From: Bradymonadales bacterium | GTDB lineage: Bacteria; Myxococcota_A; Bradymonadia; JAFGEP01 | DNA length: 64,000 nucleotides | Direction: 5' to 3' | NCBI GenBank assembly: GCA_016931535.1 | Contig: JAFGEP010000044.1 | Location: 42,198 to 106,197, forward strand | Part shown: one piece after another, positions 1-6,975 of the stretch | Position numbering within the stretch: the first letter of the stretch is position 1 | Layout of the letters: the number at the start of each line of letters is the position of its first letter | Translations under genes and position numbers: made by a program | The notes under the pieces: generated by a model | Databases searched by the model: none | What the model was told of the DNA's origin: nothing | Seen by the model: the letters and a program-made list of their open reading frames with translations, nothing else

Positions 1-854
1 CCGAGCGGACCGATCTGGCTGCCGGCCTCTTGGGCGGTACCGAGGAGACCACCACCGGAGTGCACCGGCTTCGCGCCATGAGCGATGCCGGCAAGCTGTT
101 GTACCCGGTCGTCGCCGTCAACGATGCCGAGACCAAGTGGGATTTTGACAACGTCTACGGCACGGGACAGTCGTCCCTCGACGGGATCCTGCGTGCCACC
201 AGCGTGCTGTTGGCCGGCAAGCGGTTCGTGGTGGCCGGATACGGACACTGCGGCAAGGGATGTGCCATACGAGCCAAGGGAGCGGGATGTCACACCATCG
301 TCACCGAGGTCAAGCCAACCGCCGCGCTGAAAGCCACCCTGGATGGCCACCAGGTGATGACCATGGATGAGGCCGCCGTGATTGGAGACATCTTCATCAC
401 CGCCACCGGCATGCGAGACGTGATCTCCGGCCGCCACTTCGACCTCATGAAGGATGGGGCCATCGTCTGCAACACCGGCCACTACGACGTGGAGATCCGA
501 ATCCCCGAGCTCGAGCAGCGAGCCAAGAGCGTGCGGACCATCCGACCCAACTGCGAGGAGTACACCCTGGCCGACGGCCGTCGGATCTTCCTTCTGGCCA
601 AGGGACGTCTGGTGAACCTGGCGGCCGCAGAGGGACACCCCTCCGAGGTCATGGACATGTCGTTCGCCAACCAGTTCCTCTCCCTGGTCCGCCTGGCCAC
701 CGCCGGCAAGAGGCTGGAGGTCCGTGTCCACGATGTCCCGGTGGAGCAAGACGAAGAGGTGGCCCGTCTCAAGCTTCAGACCATGGGGATCACGCTGGAT
801 GTCCTGACCCAAAAGCAGATCGAGTACGCCACCGACTACCTCGCCGGTACCTGA
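1..854 (+). CDS. ahcY: Adenosylhomocysteinase, C-terminal part (5' truncated by window edge)
   Basis: This enzyme hydrolyses S-adenosylhomocysteine to adenosine and homocysteine in the cytoplasmic methyl cycle. The frame is open from base 3, so the N-terminal part lies outside the window. The visible 283 residues contain the family signature EETTTGVHRL, the NAD-binding loop VAGYGHCGKGCA, the segment CNTGHYDVEI, and the C-terminal NLAAAEGHPSEVMDMSF. These are diagnostic of SAH hydrolase. The last 19 bases overlap the 3' end of a convergent TetR gene. An intact C-terminus argues for a functional gene. Confidence 0.95.
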   Translation, partial: ERTDLAAGLLGGTEETTTGVHRLRAMSDAGKLLYPVVAVNDAETKWDFDNVYGTGQSSLDGILRATSVLLAGKRFVVAGYGHCGKGCAIRAKGAGCHTIVTEVKPTAALKATLDGHQVMTMDEAAVIGDIFITATGMRDVISGRHFDLMKDGAIVCNTGHYDVEIRIPELEQRAKSVRTIRPNCEEYTLADGRRIFLLAKGRLVNLAAAEGHPSEVMDMSFANQFLSLVRLATAGKRLEVRVHDVPVEQDEEVARLKLQTMGITLDVLTQKQIEYATDYLAGT

Positions 855-1435
855 GTGCCAGCAGCGCCAAACAGGACCAGATCGATCACCTCCTGGACGA
901 TCCTCCTGGACTCCTCCTCGGTGACCCGGCTGTTCACCACGTATTGCACCACGACCCGCTCGATCAGACCAACCACGCACTGGGCCAGCACATCGGAGTC
1001 GATGGGCCGATAGATGCCCTTGGCGATGCAGTGGCGATTCACGACCCCGATCAGCGCCACCACCTGGTCATAGAACTGGGCGATATGACGATTGAAGACC
1101 GGGTCGACCGCCAGCGCCTCGTGGAAGAAGATCCGGGTAAGCTCCTGGTTGCGGAGCATCCCCTGGGTCAGCAGGAATGCCACCTGCTTGAGATCCTGCC
1201 GGAGCTGCTCGAGGCTCTCCACCCGGGTCAGATCCCAGCCCGCCACGGCCCCCGTGATGAGGGAGAGGTAATCATCCAGGATCTCCCCGAACAGCGCCTG
1301 CTTGCTGGGGAAGTACAGGTAGAATGTCCCCTGGGCGACTCCAGCCTCGGCCACGATCTCGGACACCTTGGCTGCGTGATATCCTCTCCTGGCAAAGACC
1401 CGAATCGCCGCCTGTTTCAGCTCATCCTTGCGCAT
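836..1435 (-). CDS. TetR/AcrR family transcriptional regulator
   Basis: A 199-residue DNA-binding repressor of the TetR type. The N-terminal helix-turn-helix spans about residues 5-50, with the typical AGVAQGTFYLYFPSKQALF stretch. The C-terminal half is the divergent ligand-binding and dimerisation domain, so the inducer cannot be predicted. I chose the ATG at 1435 because AAGGGG lies 4 bases upstream; an in-frame TTG at 1447 is an alternative. Its 3' end overlaps ahcY by 19 bp tail to tail. It is transcribed divergently from the lipoprotein gene at 1616, with 180 bp between the starts, so it may control that gene, itself, or both (inference). Confidence 0.88.
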   Translation of the reverse strand: MRKDELKQAAIRVFARRGYHAAKVSEIVAEAGVAQGTFYLYFPSKQALFGEILDDYLSLITGAVAGWDLTRVESLEQLRQDLKQVAFLLTQGMLRNQELTRIFFHEALAVDPVFNRHIAQFYDQVVALIGVVNRHCIAKGIYRPIDSDVLAQCVVGLIERVVVQYVVNSRVTEEESRRIVQEVIDLVLFGAAGTQVPAR

Positions 1436-1538
1436 CGACCCCTTCAAAACAACAAAACACCTTTACGCTCCAAGACCAGCATCAACGCCGCAAACTGACC
1501 GATTGCGCCCGCAAAGCACGGAGGACCCCTCTCGGACG

Positions 1539-1567
1539 TTGACCTGCTGCTCATACATTACTACTGT
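1539..1567 (+). promoter_or_regulatory. Candidate sigma-70-like promoter for the lipoprotein gene
   Basis: TTGACC (5 of 6 matches to the -35 consensus) is followed after 17 bases by TACTGT (3 of 6 matches to -10). It lies about 50 bases before the ATG at 1616, in the divergent gap with the TetR gene. The weak -10 makes this tentative. Confidence 0.25.
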
Positions 1568-1615
1568 CCGACTCCAATGCCAGTCCCTTGAAGGCTCTCA
1601 CTGGGTGTCGCAACC

Positions 1616-4021
1616 ATGAAGATCGATCCCGACCAGGCCCCACTCTCCCATCCGCCTACCCCTTTGTTGTCCAGGGTGGCCACACTGAGCATGCTGGTGC
1701 TGGTCTGGGGAACAACCGTTCTCGCCTGTGGGGAAAGTGGCAGGTCATCGACCCCTTCTCCCTCATCCGTGCAGGCGGTGGAGCCCCTCGTTTCCGGCCA
1801 GGAACAAGAAGCAAGCGACTCGCAGCCCCCCTCCTTCGACGGCCTGATCGGGGCCTCGTGCACAAGCTGGGGACGGATCGAGCTGGAGTGGGCAGCTGCC
1901 ACAGACAACCGGTCCAGCCCCCATGAGATCCGGTACCGTGTCGAGGGGTTCCAACCGGCTCGCTGGAACGGCCCTCTGGCAACCGACCCATCTTCCAACC
2001 CGCCTGTCATCACCTCGATCACCGAGGGAGGAGCGGTCAGCGCAATCCTGTCCGTACCGGTCGAGCTGTCGCTGTGGCGGGTAATCGCCCTGGATGCGGC
2101 CGGAAACGAGTCGTCACCTGGACTGCCCCGCCAGGTACTGACCCGACCCAGGCCGATAGAGGTATCCACGGGAGCCGTCGAAGGTGCGCTTACGGGCTGC
2201 GAACGGTTCCCAAGCGGACCGTTGGTGTGCACCGGCGAGAACGGCCGCTTCGCGACCCTGAATCAAACGGAGTGGCAGGAAGGCCATCTCCCCGCTTCTG
2301 GGGATGTCCGTCTGGTTCCTCCCTTTTTGGGACAGCCCGCATTGTTGCTCGACGCCGAGCTCTTCCAGATCGGTCCCGACTCCTCTGTTGTCCGGCTTTC
2401 GACGACCTTCGAGGAACCTCCTCGCGTCCCCTGGAGAAGAGCGGCACGGGAGCCGACCGGGCTATTGTACCTGCTGGATTCGAACGGCTCGGTCTGGGCT
2501 TCGGCCGACCTCGATCTGATCCGGCTCGACAACCCCTTGTTGACGCCCCACAACCAGGCCTGCGACCAGATCGCCGAGCTGGCCTTCACCACCGATCGCG
2601 GCTTCGCCTGGTGCCGAGATGGTCGGCAATTCGCGCTTCGAGCCGGCGATCGGCGATACCAGTGGACGCTGTTGCCCGAGACCTCCGGACTGCCGTTGGA
2701 CCCCGCCCCCCAACGGCGGATCCTCCTGCAGGAGGGCCGGCGGATCTCGATGTTGACTCATCAAGGGGTGGTGTACCGCTACGACCTGGGTGGGTGGCGG
2801 CAGCTCTATCCTGTCGAGCCCTATGCAAGTCCAGCAACCGCCATGACTCAAGGAACCGACCCAGAGGAGCTGGTCATCGCCGCCGGCGGACAGATCTTGA
2901 CCATCCACACCAGCGGAGAGATCGAGTCGATGGCCGGGTTCGATCTGGCGTCACCCATCATCCACCTGGAGATCTCGGATGGCGAGGCGCTTGCCATCAC
3001 CTCCTTGGGAGAGGTCCTGTCGCTTCCCGGCGGTCAGCTGCTCAGAGGTCTTCCCTCCGAGAGGTTCAGCCTTGTTGTACGTCGTTCCGGCTCCATCACC
3101 GGGACGTTGTGCCAGGCTCCACAGATCGGCTTGTACCAGAAAGGAGAGAACGGCTGGTCCTGCCAGCCGTTGCCGGCTTTGCCCCGGGAGTTTGTCCCCC
3201 ATTCCGCCATCCAGACGACCGGAGGCGCCTTGCTGCTCGCTGGTGACGGCGGCGCTCGCGGTGGTCGTATCCTGCAAGTCGACTCAACCGGGGTCGACGA
3301 ACAGGCTTTCCTCTACCCTCCCCCTCCTCCCCCTGTCACCCCAGAAGACCAGGTCGTTCCACCTGGTGAAGCCGATACGGCAACCGTCGGGGAGCCACAG
3401 GCGACCCCCATCCTGACGGGAGTCGCCGGCGCCTCGCTACCCGAGCCACCACCTCCACCCCCGCCAGTGCGAGCCATCGATCTGGACGAGACGAGCGGCA
3501 CCCGAGTGGCGGCGGGAGAGGGCGGCTCGCTGTGGCTCGGCATCGAAGGAGGGTGGCTGAGGGTGGAATCGGGGGTGGTGGTACCTCTGCTCAGTACGGC
3601 GGTCATTGGCGATCACCGCTATGTAGCGGGGGGCGTCCAGTCCACCCTGGTCACTTGTGAACGAGCCGTCTGCACCTCTCGGCAGCTGGAAATCGGCGAC
3701 ATCCGCCGGTTGATCCGCCTGCAAGGAGCGATCTGGGCCATCGGATCGAGCGGCGTGGCAACCTCCTGCGACGGCGTCAGCTGGGAGCGCACCTTGCTCT
3801 CCTTGGAGGAGCCGTACCCGACCGGTCGGATGCCGACCGGCTTTTTGGCGATCGTCGAATACCAGGGCCAACACTGGCTGCTGGCGGACGATGGCTCCAT
3901 CTGGCGGGAAGAGGAGGGGGTCTTCAGGGCCATGGCCCTGGTCGAACAACCGCTTGGCCTGTCTGTGGATGAGGAGGGCCAGCTGCTGATCTGGACGGAA
4001 CGATCGGTCTACACCCTCTGA
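1616..4021 (+). CDS. Large secreted lipoprotein with FnIII-like region and proline-rich linkers
   Basis: I do not recognise a named family for this 801-residue protein. After a long N-region (residues 1-20) a hydrophobic stretch ends at VLAC, a plausible lipobox with Cys about residue 38, so the mature protein is probably a lipoprotein. Residues about 65-175 resemble a fibronectin type III fold (ending RVIALDAAGNESS). The rest is built of short repeated segments rich in Gly, Leu and Val that could form a beta-propeller, interrupted by two polyproline runs (about residues 568-574 and 609-615). The ATG at 1616 has no strong Shine-Dalgarno sequence. The gene stands alone, followed directly by parS sites. 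Confidence 0.75.
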   Translation: MKIDPDQAPLSHPPTPLLSRVATLSMLVLVWGTTVLACGESGRSSTPSPSSVQAVEPLVSGQEQEASDSQPPSFDGLIGASCTSWGRIELEWAAATDNRSSPHEIRYRVEGFQPARWNGPLATDPSSNPPVITSITEGGAVSAILSVPVELSLWRVIALDAAGNESSPGLPRQVLTRPRPIEVSTGAVEGALTGCERFPSGPLVCTGENGRFATLNQTEWQEGHLPASGDVRLVPPFLGQPALLLDAELFQIGPDSSVVRLSTTFEEPPRVPWRRAAREPTGLLYLLDSNGSVWASADLDLIRLDNPLLTPHNQACDQIAELAFTTDRGFAWCRDGRQFALRAGDRRYQWTLLPETSGLPLDPAPQRRILLQEGRRISMLTHQGVVYRYDLGGWRQLYPVEPYASPATAMTQGTDPEELVIAAGGQILTIHTSGEIESMAGFDLASPIIHLEISDGEALAITSLGEVLSLPGGQLLRGLPSERFSLVVRRSGSITGTLCQAPQIGLYQKGENGWSCQPLPALPREFVPHSAIQTTGGALLLAGDGGARGGRILQVDSTGVDEQAFLYPPPPPPVTPEDQVVPPGEADTATVGEPQATPILTGVAGASLPEPPPPPPPVRAIDLDETSGTRVAAGEGGSLWLGIEGGWLRVESGVVVPLLSTAVIGDHRYVAGGVQSTLVTCERAVCTSRQLEIGDIRRLIRLQGAIWAIGSSGVATSCDGVSWERTLLSLEEPYPTGRMPTGFLAIVEYQGQHWLLADDGSIWREEEGVFRAMALVEQPLGLSVDEEGQLLIWTERSVYTL

Positions 4022-4037
4022 TGTTTCACGTGAAACA
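4022..4037. promoter_or_regulatory. parS: parS centromere site, perfect
   Basis: TGTTTCACGTGAAACA is a perfect 16-bp palindrome and exactly matches the bacterial parS consensus (TGTTNCACGTGAAACA) bound by ParB/Spo0J. It begins one base after the stop codon of the lipoprotein gene, in the gap between convergent genes. ParB bound here would nucleate the partition complex that segregates the origin region. Proximity to dnaA (16.8 kb) fits the usual origin-proximal clustering. The parA and parB genes are not in this window. Confidence 0.9.
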
Positions 4038-4082
4038 CCCCGGTCGGCGATCCGGAGAGGATGCACCATGAGTCCTCATCGG

Positions 4083-4098
4083 GGTTGCACGTGAAACA
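4083..4098. promoter_or_regulatory. parS: Second parS-like site, one mismatch
   Basis: GGTTGCACGTGAAACA matches the parS consensus at every position except the first (G for T), with G at the free fifth position. It lies 61 bp centre to centre from the perfect site and 18 bp before the stop of the radical SAM gene. The core CACGTG and the whole right half are intact. Confidence 0.75.
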
Positions 4099-4116
4099 GG
4101 TTGGCAGAGTCGCCGG

Positions 4117-6867
4117 TCACGGCTCCTGCAAGGACCCGTCTTCGGCCAACGCCCAGATGCCGACCCGGGCGATGTCGGTGTAGGGGATCTCTCCCCCCAA
4201 AAGGAGCTCGGCCAACTCTCGCGGTTGAGGGCTGGGGCCAGCAAGCCGCAGATCGATACGAGCCAGCACCCCGATCGGGTGGTCGACCTCCAGCTCCGCA
4301 GGCCACCGATCTCGTGTAACCGGCTCACAACAAAGCAGATTCGGACGGATATCGAAGGTCTGATCCTTCCCCTTGCGCGTGCCGTGAACCAGGAGACAAG
4401 GCCTCTCCATCACCTCTCGACAGAGCCGTTCCAGTTGCCGGAACCCTTCCCCTTCATCGACCTCGGCTCCCAATCGATCGGGAGGGATCGCCAAAAGGTA
4501 GTCCTGGGCGTGAATCCGCCGAGACAGCTTTCGATCGGTCGCCTCGAGCCTGCGTGCGGACTGGAAGCCCAGCCCGTCGGGAGCCTCCCGGACCAGTCGG
4601 GCGACCAGCTCGTCACAGTCCAGCTCCTCGGTCAATCGGACATCGAGAAGCTCGGCAGACGATGAGATCCCGAGCGCCAGCGCCGGTCCAAAGGAGAGCT
4701 CTGGCAAGGGATGGAACCCTTCGGAGTAACAGAGAGGCACCGCGGCACGCCGAAAGATCCGGGGCAACAGGCGAACCAGATCCAGGTGGCCTAGCAGGGT
4801 CGCCCTCCCCAGCTTGGTGTACCGGATCCGATAGCGGGCGTTGGCGCCGCGGTCGAAAGACCTGGGGGTCAACCCCTGCTGGAATCGGCGGTAGGCCGCT
4901 TGCCTGTCTTCGGGTATCTCAGACCCATCGTCCCCCTTCCAGCCATCCAGCAACTCCAGGTGAAGCTCCCTTGCCCTTTTTTGCGCATCCAGGTCGCACT
5001 TCAATCCGCAGCCGTGGCAAACCAGCTCGATCGACCGAGAGGCCTGCCGGTCGACGGAACCAGAAAGATCGACGTCCCCTTTCGGCCTGGCGCAGGGGGT
5101 TGTGGTCTGCTCCCGACAGGACCTCTCGTACTCGGTGGCCAGAAACCGGGTCGTGACTCCGATGTCGACATGATCCCAGGGAACCCGGCAATCCAGCGGT
5201 ATGGGCCCCAACAGCCGCGAAAGATCGATCCGGTTCCCGGAAGCCCACTCCTCCAGCGCACTCTGCCAGATCTCCCAGTCCAGCCGGTCATCCCATCCGT
5301 CAAATCGAGCACCCTTGCGCCAGGCCAGCTCGATCAGCTCCGCGGTAGTGCGGTCCCCACGGGAGAATACCCCTTCCAGAAAGCTCATCCGAGGATCGTG
5401 AAAACGGAGCGATAGCCCCGTACCTGCAGCACCTGACCGCAGGAACTGCTGCTTCCGTTCGATCTCCTCCCTGTCGATCATGCCGCACCACTGGAAGGGG
5501 GTGTGCGGCTTGGGTACGAAGGTGGACACCGAAACGGTGACTTCGGCCCTCCGCTGGTAAGAACGACCGATCTTCAGCGCCTGACGGGCCATGTCCAGGA
5601 TCCCTTGAAGGTCCTCCGGTCTCTCGGTGGGAAGGCCGATCATGTAGTACAGCTTGATCCGTCGCCACCCTTTGGAGAAGACACGATGACAGGTGGCGAA
5701 GAACTCCGGGTCACTGATGTTCTTGTTGATCACGTTGCGGAGCCGCTGGGTTCCGGCCTCGGGCGCGAAGGTCAAACCGGTTTCCCGAACGGTGGACATC
5801 TCTTCCAGTAGCGCCTCCTCCAGACCATAGGCCCGCAGGCTCGACACGGACAGCGAGGCGTAACGTGGCCGGAGTTCGGCCATCAGCCGTTTGACTAGTT
5901 GGGTGATACCGAGGTAGTCGGCCGTGGACAGGCTGGTCAGGCTGACCTCGTCGTAGCCGAACCGGTCCACCGCTTCCATCACCGTGTCCAGGACCGATTG
6001 CGGATTTCGCTGGCGCACCGGCCGATAGATGAAACCGGCCTGGCAGAACCGGCAACCTTCTTGACAGCCCCGGGCGATCTCCACCGCCATCCGGTCGAAG
6101 ATCGCTTCGGCCAAAGGCTCCGGTGTATCCGACGGAAACGGAAAACGGTCGATCCCATCAAGAAAGACACGCCGGATCACCCGTGGCACCGTTGCTTCGG
6201 GTGGTATGGCAATCACCTGGCGTGAACATCTCGGCTCCAGGACGGTGTCGTACAGGGATGGAACATAGACCCCCCCCAATTGGGCCAGCTTTCTGAGAAG
6301 GTCCTTCCGGCCCTCGGATCGCTGCCTGGCCCCGGCCACCAGTTCCAAGATCCGGGGTAGGGTCTCTTCCCCATCACCGATCACCAGGGCATCCATGAAG
6401 GGGGCGATCGGTTCCGGATTGGTCGAACACGGCCCTCCCGCGATCACCAGGGGATGTTCGTCGCTTCGCTGCTGGGAGCGCAGAGGGATTCCGGCCAGAT
6501 CCAGCATGTTCAGGACATTGGTGTAGGTGAGCTCGTACTGCAGGCTGAACCCGATCACGTCGAATCGGTCCAGGGGGCGAGCCGTCTCCAGCGACAGCAA
6601 GGGCAGCTGGCGTTGTCTGAGCTGGCTCTCCATGTCAAACCAGGGGGCAAAGACCCGCTCCATGGCAACCCCCTCTCGCCGGTTGATCAGGGAGTAGAGG
6701 ATCTTGGAGCCCAAGTGACTCATCCCGATCTCGTACAGATCGGGGAAAGCCAGGCACATCCGGACCTGTGCCGCCGGCTTCTCGACAGATCGCATCTCCC
6801 CGCCCACATAGCGGGCCGGTCGCTCGACCTGTTGAAGAAAGCTCAGATAGGGATGGTTGCGAAACAC
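4117..6867 (-). CDS. B12-binding-type radical SAM protein fused to a DUF2344 (TIGR03936-like) domain
   Basis: The protein resembles the TIGR03960 radical SAM family with a C-terminal TIGR03936/DUF2344 domain. The N-terminal region has a cobalamin-binding-like fold, followed by CQEGCRFCQAGF, the CxxxCxxC cluster that binds the 4Fe-4S centre and SAM. A second Cys group (CHGCGLKC) lies before the C-terminal domain, which starts near YRIRYTKLGRATLLGHLDL. The substrate is unknown. I prefer the GTG at 6867 (916 residues), because GGAG precedes it by 5 bases and the protein then starts close to the conserved VERPARYVGGE. Other in-frame starts are ATG 6903 and GTG 6927. It may be cotranscribed with the upstream phosphotransferase-like gene, 108 bp away. 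Confidence 0.85.
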   Translation of the reverse strand: MFRNHPYLSFLQQVERPARYVGGEMRSVEKPAAQVRMCLAFPDLYEIGMSHLGSKILYSLINRREGVAMERVFAPWFDMESQLRQRQLPLLSLETARPLDRFDVIGFSLQYELTYTNVLNMLDLAGIPLRSQQRSDEHPLVIAGGPCSTNPEPIAPFMDALVIGDGEETLPRILELVAGARQRSEGRKDLLRKLAQLGGVYVPSLYDTVLEPRCSRQVIAIPPEATVPRVIRRVFLDGIDRFPFPSDTPEPLAEAIFDRMAVEIARGCQEGCRFCQAGFIYRPVRQRNPQSVLDTVMEAVDRFGYDEVSLTSLSTADYLGITQLVKRLMAELRPRYASLSVSSLRAYGLEEALLEEMSTVRETGLTFAPEAGTQRLRNVINKNISDPEFFATCHRVFSKGWRRIKLYYMIGLPTERPEDLQGILDMARQALKIGRSYQRRAEVTVSVSTFVPKPHTPFQWCGMIDREEIERKQQFLRSGAAGTGLSLRFHDPRMSFLEGVFSRGDRTTAELIELAWRKGARFDGWDDRLDWEIWQSALEEWASGNRIDLSRLLGPIPLDCRVPWDHVDIGVTTRFLATEYERSCREQTTTPCARPKGDVDLSGSVDRQASRSIELVCHGCGLKCDLDAQKRARELHLELLDGWKGDDGSEIPEDRQAAYRRFQQGLTPRSFDRGANARYRIRYTKLGRATLLGHLDLVRLLPRIFRRAAVPLCYSEGFHPLPELSFGPALALGISSSAELLDVRLTEELDCDELVARLVREAPDGLGFQSARRLEATDRKLSRRIHAQDYLLAIPPDRLGAEVDEGEGFRQLERLCREVMERPCLLVHGTRKGKDQTFDIRPNLLCCEPVTRDRWPAELEVDHPIGVLARIDLRLAGPSPQPRELAELLLGGEIPYTDIARVGIWALAEDGSLQEP

Positions 6868-6975
6868 TGACGCTCCAAATGAGGTCCGGCCTGTCGGTGG
6901 CATCGAGGTGAGACCCAGCCAAGGCACCGGTCGCCCAGGGCAACGGATGAGCGGACGGGTTTCACCACGAGGCGC

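Noticed and set aside
2074..3246. A 390-codon frame inside the large lipoprotein gene
   Set aside because: Arg-rich composition and full overlap with a gene that has a signal peptide and lipobox mark it as a shadow frame.
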